Shown here in pieces: positions 49,738-61,900 of a stretch of 64,000 nucleotides of DNA. The position numbers were made by a program, and so were the translations under genes. This stretch comes from Lophius americanus. Lineage: Eukaryota; Chordata; Actinopteri; Lophiiformes; Lophiidae. Within the stretch, counting starts at the first letter, position 1; every line of letters begins with the position of its first letter. The notes beneath the pieces were generated by a model. The model was not told where the DNA came from. It was given only the letters and a program-made list of their open reading frames with translations, and did not search any database. The stretch covers positions 2,462,501 through 2,526,500 of the forward strand of contig JBBDHG010000063.1 in NCBI GenBank assembly GCA_037951165.1, read 5' to 3'.

Positions 49738-50706
49738 CTAAAAAGCCTGGAGTTGCTGCGTCAAAATGAGCTGGCAGCCGCTGTTAACGTGGTCCATCAC
49801 CTTCTGCTTGAGCAGAGCCAGCTCATCCCGCAGGACGTTGGCGGAGGAAACCAACTCCGTGTTTTGGTTCTTGAGGTTTTTGACCCGATCCTCCAGCCGG
49901 GAGATCCTCTCCAGCTTCCTTTTCCGGCACTTGGACGCAGCAACCCGATTCCTCATGCGCTTTCGTTCCGCCTTGATACGCTCCTGGTTCTCCATGTCGA
50001 TGGGGGAGAGCGGCGGGGTGTCGCCGGACATCTCTGGAACGGTCTGCGGCTCCTCTTTGAGCGCGTGCAGCCGCCGGTGCTGCGCAGCCGCGAGGTGTGC
50101 GTCCATGTGGTTGTGGGACGGCTGTGTCTCGGATGGGTAGCTCATCGGTGGGTGTCTCCCGTTGGCAGGTGCAGACGCAGAGCCCACGGCCCGACTGAAA
50201 GAGCCTAAGTTTGTGTACTCGGGCGGGTCGCTGCGCACCGTGCAGCTGTAGGGAATCCCGCCGTTCTCAGACGCGGTAGAAGTGGACACCATGCTGTTGG
50301 CTGTGCCGGCCTGTGCGTCTGGATGAACGGCGGGTCCCTGTTGGTGATAGTGGAGCTCGGCTAGTGCTCTCACAAACCCTTCCGCAAAACCCTCCTGCTC
50401 GTCGGTGATGTTCTTGGAACAGACGAACTGGGTCGGGGTGGGAGTCGTCAGCCCGCTGCAGGACTGGATGATCAGTCTCTCTAGTTCAGGCGAGGCCAGC
50501 TTCAGCAATCCGACATCAGGGGACGTCAGGATGTCCAGGGCTTTGGAGCTCAGCTGGGGTTTGAAGTTTTTCGGGTCGTTTAGGTTCAGGGTCATGGTTT
50601 GCTTTAGAGTTTTAGGATTGAAACCATACACCGTAGTCCCGTCATGCTGAGAGTTGGAAGCATTCACCGCTTCGTCGTAAAATGTCGCTTCCATTTTTCT
50701 GGACAT
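49738..50706 (-). CDS. jun: c-Jun, AP-1 bZIP transcription factor
   Basis: Nuclear AP-1 subunit that dimerises with Fos/Jun/ATF proteins on TGA(C/G)TCA sites. It is a single intronless 322-residue ORF, as in all vertebrate jun genes (human JUN, 331). The N-terminus MSRKMEATFYD matches human MTAKMETTFYD. Next come the delta/JNK-docking segment around LKQTMTLNL, the two JNK sites in LTSPDVGLLKLASPELERL, then TPTPTQFVC and DEQEGFAEGFVRALAELH. A variable middle is followed by LKEEPQTVPEM, the phosphodegron-like TPPLSP, the basic region KAERKRMRNRVAASKCRKRK with its redox Cys, and a leucine zipper ending HVNSGCQLILTQQLQ. The middle is shorter and less Gln/Pro-rich than in mammals. Upstream promoter sites of the autoregulated type are present. 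jund and junb are excluded by the N-terminus and the C-terminal tail. Confidence 0.98.
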   Translation of the reverse strand: MSRKMEATFYDEAVNASNSQHDGTTVYGFNPKTLKQTMTLNLNDPKNFKPQLSSKALDILTSPDVGLLKLASPELERLIIQSCSGLTTPTPTQFVCSKNITDEQEGFAEGFVRALAELHYHQQGPAVHPDAQAGTANSMVSTSTASENGGIPYSCTVRSDPPEYTNLGSFSRAVGSASAPANGRHPPMSYPSETQPSHNHMDAHLAAAQHRRLHALKEEPQTVPEMSGDTPPLSPIDMENQERIKAERKRMRNRVAASKCRKRKLERISRLEDRVKNLKNQNTELVSSANVLRDELALLKQKVMDHVNSGCQLILTQQLQAF

Positions 50707-51056
50707 AAAGTTTGTATTACCTTGGCGTGGTCTGTTTAGAAAAAAAAAGAGTCCAAGATCTAATAGCTACTTTTGACCTGCGACTCCCTTTTCGTCAGCT
50801 GTTTGGTCGTAGAACCCTCTTATTCAAGTTCGATTCACTTGACAACTTTGCGTCCTGAGAAAACTTTTCTATTGCGATCATCGACAAAAAAAGTAGGTCC
50901 ACCGCTGTGTTTGTACACCCGGATTATCCGCTCTGATTTATTTCCCTTTCGACAAAACCCGACACAGACTCCGAAAAGTGATAATACTTTCTATCACTTC
51001 CAACGTGGAGATGAACTTTATCCACCTCTAAGCTACAGCTCTACTGAAAATAACAA

Positions 51057-51185
51057 TGATGTCATTTCTAACGCCTCTGATTGGGTCGAGATGATTTAGT
51101 AGGCGGGGCAGCTCTAATGACATGCTGGTTGCTCAGACAACGAGTAGTATCCCCGCCCCCCGCATTGGTTTATGGGATTAGGTAA
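51057..51185 (-). promoter_or_regulatory. jun proximal promoter
   Basis: Read on the coding (minus) strand, 5' to 3': TTACCTAA (51185-51178, like the distal jun2 TRE), a GGGGGCGGGG GC box (51160-51151), CCAAT (51168-51164), a GCCCCGCC box near 51108-51101, CCAAT (51084-51080), then TGACATCA (51064-51057), identical to the proximal jun1 TRE of mammals bound by Jun/ATF2. Both CCAAT boxes and the TRE are in the order known for human JUN. The start codon lies 351 bp downstream of the TRE. Confidence 0.75.
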
Positions 51186-51189
51186 TGCA

Positions 51190-51815
51190 GAGCGATGTAC
51201 TCTGGGATTACGTAGTGTTTTTGAATATTTAGTTACCCGCTAAATTATTAGTTACCCTTTCTAGATTGACGGGCCGCTCCGTAACAAATGACCACCAATC
51301 AATATTCTTTAAGTAAAATTTAAAATAATCTATTTTTATACATTTATATTACATCATTAAATGCGGAGACACCAAATTTGCAATGTAAATGAGGTTCAGT
51401 TCAGAAACCGAGCTCTGATGTTACTAAAGTAGAAAAATAATAAGTGACTTGTATTTAATATTATTTTATCACTTTTAACCTTTCCTGCTGCCTTTTACTG
51501 CTATGGCACCTGAATGTTAATGAAGTCCCTCTGTTGTAAAGAAATACACTTTTAAAATGTCCCTTTGTCTGTGCGGCTTGCAACAAAGGTCAAGGTCAAT
51601 AGGCCAAAGTTTCATGATTTCTTGACTCTCAAATGATTAAAAAATCTTGAAATTTTGTTTTTATTTATGTAGCACCTTTGATAAAAATTTTGGTCATAAT
51701 ATGTATTTACAGAAAAGGAAAAGCAACAAATGGAGAGAGCAAAGCCATTAGAGCGAAAGACTAAAGGTCAGTATTTTTCAAGTACTTAAAAAAACCACAC
51801 AGCTTAGCGAAAAAG
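51190..51815. other. upstream flank of jun, nothing recognised
   Basis: AT-rich sequence without exons or identified repeats. Distal regulatory sites for jun may lie here but none can be named from sequence alone. Confidence 0.5.
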
Positions 51816-51817
51816 TG

Positions 51818-52580
51818 TACACCAATCAGCCATATCATTAAAACCACTGACACCTGTCTTTATATATATATTTATAAATATACATATAATACATATAGCA
51901 GCAACTGAAAATTCGTAAAATATAAATAAAGTTTTGGAAGCAGGGAAAATGCAAATGTGTTGTTAGACGGCTGGGTCAGAGCAGGTCTTGGGTGTCCCCG
52001 GTATGTAGTGGTTACCAACTGTGATTAAGGAAGGGCAGTCTGCGAATCTACACCAGCGAACCAGCACATGGAATGGGCACACCAGCATCGGAACTGGATC
52101 ACTCTGGATAAAAGGCAAGTCTGGGTAGGCAGTTCGACGCACTGGGCAAGTTCTGCTTGCCATCCTTGTCCTGCCATTCATGGGGATGTGACTTTGACAT
52201 GTACATTGGATGCAGACCCCTTCAGGAAAATAAGGCCCAGGTTAAGAAACCCCTGCCACACGTCAAAAATGGTTCAAGAGAAGTTTCAGGGACCTAACAA
52301 CAAGTTCAAGGTTTTCTCTTTGCCTACAAATCCCACAGATCTCAATCCAATTGAGCATGTTTGGGATGTTTTATACAAACAAGTCAGATCCATATAGGCC
52401 CCAATTTACAACTGGACTTAAAGCATCTGCATTTCTCCATGTATTGTCTCCATGCCAGCTACAGCTGCTTCCCTCTAGAGGTCTAGAAGAACACAAGCTT
52501 CAAAAGGTAAGAGCTGTTTTGAGGATAATAGCAGGACCTTCCAAATGAAAGACCGTTGGTTATATTGTTATGGCTGATTT
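51818..52580 (+). mobile_element. Tc1-like element with transposase remnant, copy 3
   Basis: The left TIR is CACCAATCAGCCATATCATT, followed by AAAACCACTGACACCTG. The right TIR is TATATTGTTATGGCTGATTT (52560 on). Unlike copies 1 and 2, the interior keeps a broken transposase: an open frame at 52068-52397 ends in TNPTDLNPIEHVWDVLYKQ, the DDE-domain DLNPIE-x-x-W block of Tc1/mariner transposases. Upstream parts are degraded. It is inactive by inspection. Confidence 0.8.
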
Positions 52581-55500
52581 GTTTGTATGGTGCTTTTCAC
52601 TCCCACAAGCGTCATAGGTTAATGTGGGGCTGCAGTCATGGCTGGAGACCCTTTACAACTGCTATCTAGTCCGTCTGGCGTCCCCGATTATATTATTCAA
52701 CATGTTCTCCTCAAGCCAACTATAAATAAGTTAGCGTCCCAGACAGCCTGGGAGAACCAGAGCTGCCTGAGGTCAACACTCTTGAGATGACTCGTTGTCC
52801 TCACAACACATCCATGCAACACCCATTTGAAAGTATTTGACACCCTGAAGTGGAAATCCATCATTGGAATGCTTTAGAAATGTTTACATCTCATACCACA
52901 GCAGTGGAGAAGGCCAACAACGCCTCAGCTTCTTTCAGTTTGCACGTCTTCCAATGTCACAATGACTTTACGAAGGAATTCACTCTCCCAGTCGTTCCCC
53001 CGTACACCTGTGTTAAGCCACACTGGAGTATTTTCCAATCAAACTATTGCAGCGCCCCGGCCGCGCTTCCTGTTTCTCTGGCAGCTTTTCCCCTCTGCTG
53101 ACCCCACAAGGTCACTTTTAGATAACAACACTTCCCTCTTGCTCGCTCGGGCCAGCTGTTTCCACTGCATCACGTTTTCTAATAAAGAGTTGCTCCTGCC
53201 TGCTTCCCCAACCGGCCATCTTTTTTGTTGTAAAGAGACGGGATAGTCTTCAATGCATGGAAACACTTCTGTCTTGAGAGGAAAACACTGAGTGAAACTT
53301 GCACATGTTGATGCATCAACAGAGCAGAGTTTTGATTACCTTCAGGCGTGGAGAGAGAGAGAGAGAGTCACATGAGATTTCAAACACCGTCCGAGCAGTG
53401 TTTGTTGAAGACCATCTGTTTCTTCCTGTCCTGCTGCTCGGTTTATCATTTCTGCTGATCGTTCCTGGTCCAAACACACTAATCATAGCCAGTTCCACTT
53501 CCTTTAGACAGCTGTTGATCTCTTCTAAGAAAACAACACTGAAGAAACCTCGCAGACTGGAGAATTTGACATATCCAAATGTTTTTAATGGCATGTTATT
53601 GCTTCACAGCCCTGATACCACACTATCAATTGCTGTTAATCCTATCTTTATTTATTCAGCTCACAAATGAGTGTAACTCGTGAACACTGAAGCTTTTTAT
53701 GTCTGCAGGAAAAGTACAAGAGATCTTCTTGATAATATACCTTTGCTTCGTAACGTTTATTTATTTATTTTTAATCAATTGTGCCAGTTCCAGAGCAATC
53801 CATACTTGTGTTTCTTCCTGCTATGAGAGAACAAAATGTCCGATGTGGAAAAGTCCTGCTGACTTAAAATTGAGAGTAAAAAAATAGATATGCTAGTGTC
53901 CTAAATATTCCCAAATCCTCCCAGCACAGTGTGTTTGGTTTGTTGTCATGAATTATTGTTGTGAATTTGTTTAATTTGTTTATTTCACAGCTGGTAAATT
54001 GTAATTCTGAGACGTTGCCTTCTTTTTGAATCTTTGTCCTGAAGGTCATCTTCATCACTAAAATTTAGTAAAAGCTGTGTGCATATGTGAAAGACAATTC
54101 AACCCTAACCCTGATTGTGATTTAGTGGATACTGAGATAAAAGCATTGTGTATTGCATTTATTTCTGGTCACTGTCTCCTTTGCAGGTTTTTACAGGTAA
54201 AATAGTCCCCAGTCACATGAGCACCTTTTATTTTAATTTATTTTTAATATTCGGTTAGGGATGGGGTTCCCATACTGTGGTATGGTTCAACATCTTATCC
54301 AGCCCAGGTTATGAAAGGCTGCCAGTGTCATTATGTGTGTTCTGACTGTTATGTGACCACATGCTGTGAGTGATACACAGTATTTCCAATTGATTGTATT
54401 GCTTGTAAGTGAAAATAAATGAACACATTGTTGCACTGCACCTAAACCTCTGCTTCAAGTCTCCTCCAAGTCCCTCCGCTACACAGTCAACCTAAGAATC
54501 TTCATCGTGCCTGTTTAGGTTCATATGGAATGCACGTTGTAAATATGCCACATTTAGTTGTTTATTTTGTTTAGGCGGAGAAGAGTAGACACAATCTATG
54601 GGAGGAGTGTCGGTATTAAGGCTCATGTCTGAATGAGGCAGAAAGATGTTGGAAACTAATTTCAGCAGTCTAATACTAACAGTATGCGTTTTAATTATTT
54701 GCACAAACAGGATCCAAGGAGTCGTTAGCCTAAAGGTATGCTTCTTTGTGTGATGTTGCAGTGGTCAGCACTATTGCAACACAGCCATAAAGATTTGGTT
54801 CAGATCCAGACCTTAGGCCTTTTTTTTTGTGGGCCTCTCTGTGTGCAGTTTTGTTTTATCTCCCCTTTGTCTGCTTGGCTTCTCTTTGTATATTTTGGCC
54901 TCTTTCTTCACTCAAAAATATTCAATACAGGTGAAGTGGAGGCGCTACAAGTGACCACAGGTGTGAGCCATAAGGAGTTGGTGTTTAGCTGGCTCTGAGA
55001 TGTCTTCCCCATTTCTCGCCAAGTCAATAAAAAATTTTATTTGATCAAAATCTCACCAGCAACTGAGACAAAAAAATGAAAAAGAAATGAAAAAGGATTT
55101 AGAGAATAATATATACCACTTAGACAGAACAGGAATGACAGGAATAAAAAATAAGGAATTGTAATATTCCTTATAATAACAATAATGGTATTAATCATTA
55201 ATAATAATGCAAACATAATAAAGTTCCCACTACTACTGATTGTCTTTCTTATTTTCTTTTTCTACCTCTGATTATAATGATAATAAAAAACAATAGTGAT
55301 ACCTTATTCAAATTGATAATAAAATAATGTTGTGATGAATGACATAAAATGTTGTGAAGAAATAAGTGGAATTACAAAATCCAGAAAACTATAAACAACT
55401 ATACTGGACACAATCTTAGCTGGCTTTAACGTTAAAGTTTCTGGTGAGGCACCAGGGGTAGTAGATAAATGATCTTTTCAATTACTGCACCCATTCTCCG

Positions 55501-55640
55501 TTTTGTTCAGAGCAGAAAAACCTTTTTTTCGACATTGGCCTTTTTTGGCCGCTCAGGCTTTCCGTAGCAGCCACCGTACTTCGCTCAAAGTCCTCCAGTG
55601 CAGACAGAAAACTCTTAAGTGATGTTTACTGCGCTTAAAT
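52581..55640. other. intergenic between jun and fggy
   Basis: No exon or RNA gene is recognised. It contains a GA-rich run at 53349-53366 and ATT/AAT-rich runs near 55165-55210. jun and fggy are transcribed divergently from the two ends of this region, so regulatory DNA of either may lie within it. Confidence 0.5.
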
Positions 55641-55647
55641 AATATTT

Positions 55648-55660
55648 ATGTCTGCCGCCG
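55648..55660 (+). CDS. fggy: candidate extra first coding exon of fggy
   Basis: ATGTCTGCCGCCG followed directly by a consensus gtaagt donor. Joined to an acceptor ending at 55949 it stays in frame with the fggy exon. It then adds a short N-terminus, so that ten residues precede YYVGVDVG, the same number as in human FGGY. Against it, the context around this ATG is poor, and the better pyrimidine-rich acceptor ending at 55919 would place a stop right after the junction. In that case translation starts at 55955. Confidence 0.35.
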
Positions 55661-55954
55661 GTAAGTTAGAGATAACATCCTAACAGATGAATACATGTTC
55701 TCTTTGTTTGAAAGCGTCTGTTTTTAGCATTTGAGCTGTAATTCTCAGCAAATAGCTGTAGAATCTTGCTTCTTTTTTTTTTTTTTATTGTTGCTCTGTT
55801 TTGTTTCAGTCAGACACAGAATAAACAATAAAATCAAAAGCAAATATAGGAAAACTATAAGTTAGTAGCTGTTTTAATCTCTCACTCAGCAAAGATTTTA
55901 ATGCATGTTGATATCTTCAGGTTAAACTGGTTAATAAGCGACAGCTCAGCCCTC

Positions 55955-58900
55955 ATGGCAGAGGTCTACTACGTGGGGGTGGATGTGGGCACGGCCAGTG
56001 TCAGGGCTGCACTGGTGACCAGAGAGGGTCTCCTGAAGACCACTGCCGAGGAGCCCATCAGCATCTGGGAGCCTCAGGCTGACCATTATGTGCAGTCCAC
56101 CACTGAGATCTGGGAGAAATGCTGCACAGTCGTTAAGGTATGTTAAACTCAGAGAGCAGTGATTGACAGTTGACCAGGGGCGGGACTGAACTGAGAGCAA
56201 TGTTGGGGCATAATTATGTCTTTAACACAAAATTAATGTTTCAACAATTATCTAAAGCCTCCTAACGCTTTTATACACATCCTCCTACTGTCACTCCAAA
56301 AACAAAAAAATACTGGCCTAATGAGTGTATTTTATTTTTGTTCCAGAGAGTTACCCAAAGTGTGGAGAGGAGCCGGGTGAGGGGGGTCGGCTTTGATGCC
56401 ACTTGCTCTTTAGTGGTTTTGGACCAAAGCTTTCACCCCGTCTCAGTCACTCAGGAGGGTAAATTATAACATTTATTTCCTCTATAAACATACTTTTGAA
56501 CATAACTCATATATTTTACTTTACCATTCATATACTCCTAAATTAATGTTATGTACACATATTTATGGAATTATTTCTGTTTCTGAATTTGAATGCTGGC
56601 GGAAACTCTTCGTGTTAAAACATTTCAATAGAATGTATTTTTTTTATTGTTTTGCACTGAAACCTCCCACTTGGTGAGTTTTGCTTGGAGAATTTTGTTT
56701 AGACGAATATAATAGAATAGCTTATTGATTCCTGGAGCCAGGTCAGAGGTCAGGGTCAGCTACAGAGCAGGAGCCCATGAGTAGCAATGGATTTTTTGTT
56801 TTTTGTTTTTTCAATAAAGCAAGATGGACACAGGAATTGTGATCCAGTATTTCAAGATAATGATTGATAGACACTGATATTAAGCTATTTTGATATTACA
56901 TTTATATCTTTATTTTTCTCATATCCTATCCGACCTACTAAATCTTAGAATGCCCCCTATGGCAATCATTCCATGTTGTATTATCTATTTGGTATATTTT
57001 GCGTTCACTAAACCTGGCTCTACCAGGTGACAGACAAAGGAACGTGGTGATGTGGATGGACCATCGGGCTGAAGAGCAGGCTGCTCGTATAACAAATACC
57101 AGCCACAGGGTCCTGAGCAGGATGGGAGGGGTCATGTCACCAGAGCTGCAACCCCCTAAGCTGCTCTGGCTCAAAGAGGTGAGAGGTGAGCAAGGTCACC
57201 AAAGGACCTCTGATCTTTATCTGTTTTATTGTTGCACTCTGTATCGAACGGTCAGCATGTGCCAAATAGTGTTTGAAAAGTCCATCAGGCCTACAAACTT
57301 CTTTCTCCCTAAGATGCATTTGATAAATAGATTCAAAACCGGTTGTACATCCCTGAAAGTGTTGGGTTTTTAAGGTCTGTCCGCACATGCCTGTGCTTTT
57401 ATAACTGACAAATCAGGGTTTCATCTGCAAACTTATCTCTGGTCTTTTCATCAGAATCTAAAAGAAAGCTGCTGGAACAAAGCTGCCCACTTTTTCGACC
57501 TACCAGACTTCCTATCTTTCAAGGCTACGGGCTCTTTGACCCGGTGAGCATTTTTTTTGACTAAGTGATACATTATCCGTATATCAAGGGTTTCCCTCTA
57601 CAGCAAGTTAAATTTCCAGGAAATGTGTTTGATATCAGGGACAGTTGGTTTTTGATTCTGTGGCCTTCAGATACTGTCACTGTGATTTTTTGTTGTTGCT
57701 GTGTTTAACACACAATATAAAGCTGATCCAGAACCATTCTGTAATGATTCACAGGTCTTTATGTACTCTGGTGTGTAAATGGACGTTTTGTCCTCCAGAA
57801 GGATGGGATGCTAGTTTTTGGACTAGCATTGGACTTGAGGATCTTCTCGAAAACAACTTTTCCAAAATAGGTAAAAGATCAGAATAAACAAGCTCTTGTC
57901 AAACTTCATCAACCATCCAACTACCGCAGCTGTGATTTAATCTGCCCTGTTTTTTGCCATGCAGGAAATGTGACTTGTCCTCCAGGGAGCCCATTGGGAG
58001 ATGGACTCACCCAAGAGGCAGCAGCAGATCTGGGTTTGGACCCGGGAACTGCAGTTGGAGCTTCTCTTATTGATGCACATGCAGGAGGCGTTGGTATTAC
58101 ATCCCAAATCTCTTTATTAAATAATTCTTCTATTCCTTAATATATCTATCTTTCTATGGTGCATAGAGTTATCGTATGGCTCCGATGTGGCTTTGAGAAT
58201 TCATTGATATAAACTGCTAGAAACCAAAGTAGATATTATTGTGATCAGAATCGGTTCGATCACTTTATTTAGTATACTTTATAATTACTGCAACCATCTA
58301 AAAAAAAAATGAAATTACCAGTGGATTTAAATTTATATACTTAGGTCAAAAGCTGCCTGTAGGTAAAACGTCGTGCAGATTTGTTCCATTAACTTATGGG
58401 TTATTATCACAAAACCTCCAAAAGAGCCCCATCACGCTACGGTTAAGAAAAAAGATATTATGATGTCACCAAAATTTAATGATCGCTAAGATTATTAAAT
58501 TTCATACAAATCGGTCCTCTAGTTTTTCGGTTATCATGCCAACAAACAAACAGAGGTAAAACGATAACCTCGTTGACGAAGGTGATTCACGTCTCATCAG
58601 TAAGACAAAAGCAAAGAAGGGTAGGCCGAAAATTAAATATTAATGTAATTTTGGTGTAGAGTGGTTGTAAAATATTTATAACTATTACACTTAGTGAGCA
58701 TGTAACGGTTTAACCACTGCCATTATTGATTTATTTTGGTTAAAAACCTACTTTTAGGGCATTATTTGAAGTGTCTATACATTACTCTTAGCTATTTCAT
58801 AAGCATGATTTATCTAAGATAGGTTTTTAACCGTCCATCCATCCATCACCGCAACAACAACGATCATTACTATTACAAATGTTTATTCTCTATTCCTGAC

Positions 58901-61900
58901 TGATATTTCAAGTGTTTCTCCATTAGAATTATATTCAAGTTCAACTTAATTAATCCTAAGAGGGAACACTCATTTACGCTTAGCTAATTTATTGAAACTT
59001 AACGTAGACATTTAAACTGTTCATTAATGACTTTCAGCGAATAATTTAACACTTTATCCATCACTGTGACCCAATATCCTACTTTTTAAAAACAATGAGT
59101 TTTAGCCATTTTTTTGCTGTTACAACTGTTTTTGTTTTTTTTGTGTTAGGTTTAGCATTTTTGCCCTCTTAGACTGCTAAGCAAACTAGTTCTGATAGAA
59201 AAGAGGGGCGTTGTGTAAAAGAAAAACATCGATGTCTAAAGTGGAATCAAGCATGTTTTATTCATATCAGAGGCCGCTGTATCTCTCCCAAGTTTAATAT
59301 TTGCGGCAACAAACAGATTTGTCCTGAGAAATCACATAAAAATGCTAATGTACCGCTGAGAACGTTGTCAGCTTCAGGGTATTAATAGATGGCTCCACTG
59401 GTTCAGAAACCCAACCAGCTGGTTTTGTTCTGGGAGATTAACTGCTGGTGACCTCTGCCCTCAGCTCTCTGGCTGCAACCTCTGCTGATCACACACATAG
59501 TGGCGTCAGTCTCAAGTTAAAACACTGCACCTTTACTTGTCGTAGGTGTCACGTTGATGTACACCCCTCTCCCCTTCAACTCAAACCAGCTTGACAAACA
59601 TTGTTCTCGCAGCTAGTGTCACTGCTGTATCTCTTGGGGAGTTTAGAGAACCACTTAAAAATGATTTCAAACTTTTCATCTGCAAGTCATTGCAGCTGGT
59701 CCCTGAAGCGGCTCTAAGAGGAGTTTAGTAAACTCTGTGTTCTCTTACTTTTCTCCCCCTGCAAGGAGGAATCTCTGATGTTGATTGAATATGATTCAAA
59801 TGTGATATTTTGCTCATCCCAGGTGTGCTAGGTGCCGATGTTAAAGGGTTTGACTTGCCCTGTGGGGGCCAGCCAATCACTTCACGCATGGCGATGATCT
59901 GTGGGACGTCAACCTGCCACATGGCGGTGAGTCGTTCACGCTTCCTGTTGTACATTAATGCAACGCTAATAGCAAACACTATACGTATGCGCTATTAAAA
60001 GCTTAATACGTGAACTCCAGGATGACCTTTTGACACCTTCACACTAAGGAGCCCAGTATCTGAGTCAGCAGAACTTGTGAGTCTTCATCTCAGCAGGACC
60101 AGCAGTTTGCTCCTCATGGATGGGTCATATTCAGAGAATTATCTCACTAAGTTGCACCGTGTGCGATGTATGACTGCATGTGATTGATCAAAGGAGACAT
60201 TAGTGTTATATTCCCTAGAGAATTCAGGGATAATCGTCATTGCTGTTGTAGATCCTTTATATTAACATGAGCTCAAAAACAGTTTCATGGATCACTTCCA
60301 AATGTAACACCCACGTGTGAAGAACAACTGGATTGATTTTGGGAGTGGTCAGGACAGTGCTGTCAAAGACGACAGCGTAGGCCAATCACTTATTATCTCA
60401 GAACATTCCTGCAAGACAAATCCAGTTGAGAAGTTGACAATATTTGGTGTTTGGTGTTGCTCAGGTGTTTTCTTGTAGCACGTCACAACTTTTCCAGTTT
60501 TTTGTGTCACACTGACTCGGCTATTTTGAAACATGCTGCTTGAATTAAACTCAAAATGGGACTTTAATTTTCCCCAAAAATAGTCTAAGACGGGGTGGAA
60601 TACTCTCTCTCTTAATATTTGATCCTGTTTTCTTTCTATTTACATTTGACACAGTCCAACCTTGTTGTAAAAAAAAAAAGCCTTGATGTTTTGAGAGTAG
60701 ATTTAATAAGTCTGGAACCATCTACAGTGATTGTCGTGTCTCTCTGAGCAAGAATACTCAATTCAATTCTTTAGGTGTTTGTTTACAGACTCTGTTCCAC
60801 TTCCTGCTTGTGTCTAACGCTGCTGCGTCACTTATTCATGAGTGGAGGATCTGTGACGGCCGCACGTGTGAATGAGTGAAGTCACATGATGCAGGCTACA
60901 GCAAGAAAGAAGCTAACGTTACGCAACCCTTGGGATTATGTCTGCGAAATGATTCACACACACCAGAACATTTGCAAAGACGGAGTATCCGTAGGCTGTC
61001 AAATAGTCTTACACCAATCAAATACTTGAGGTGTTATGTACCGGGTCTTCAACACATTCTGGTTAGTCTTACAAATAATGCAGCTACAATGCTCATTTAA
61101 ATTCTTCTAAATGGGGATCTAACTATTTTTTTCAAAAATACACATAATTGATAATAATTCAAAAATAATCTTATTTGCTTTGAAAGTAACTGAGACACCA
61201 GGTTTGGATTCAAGCACTCAATCAGAAATCCTTACAGAATCTATAAATAATCGAGCAGTGTTCATATTTGTAGTTTTATAAAAGTTTTTGTTTACTTTAT
61301 TCCTTATTGGGATATTCGATTTTCAAATAATGTATAAAAGAAGACAACTTATGTCTTAATTGATGTTCTGTTGGCCTTGAGTTTGAGGGAATTTGATTTT
61401 GAAAATCAATTGTATTTGAAGTTAAAGAAGGCGGGTCAACCTTTCTATGTCGTCCCAGTCAGCAAGGGAATGCCCCCGAAAAGCCCACAACCCCCTGCAT
61501 AGTACAAGCATGGCCCGAATTATGGCCAGCGAACTTTTGGTGATAAAGCTCCCCCTAGTGTAGGAAATATACAACTGACCTTTCCCAAATCAATCCACTT
61601 CTTCCTCGCACTAAGGTCTATGTGGGTATAAAATGTGAAAAAAAGATCCATGAAACGTCATTCAGTTATCGCGCTTACACGCTGGAAACGTGGTGGACCC
61701 GGCAGCGACGCTGATCATCGTTCAGAGATACCAAACATTCTTATTAAACGTTTAACGCGGTAGATCTTGTTAAGATTTAGGGGCCGGGTTCATGCCGGCA
61801 TTACCTCAGACCCCAGAGGGGTAGGACATGATTAGTCTCTCTAGTGGAGCACTAATTGACCAGGTTTGTGTGCATCAGGTCAGCGAGCAGCCTCTGTTTG

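Noticed and set aside
49711..50208. 165-codon + strand ORF opposite jun
   Set aside because: It is a shadow of the GC-rich jun coding sequence on the other strand.
52068..52397. 109-codon ORF as a host gene
   Set aside because: Its DLNPIEHVWD end and the flanking inverted repeats show it is a decayed Tc1-like transposase.
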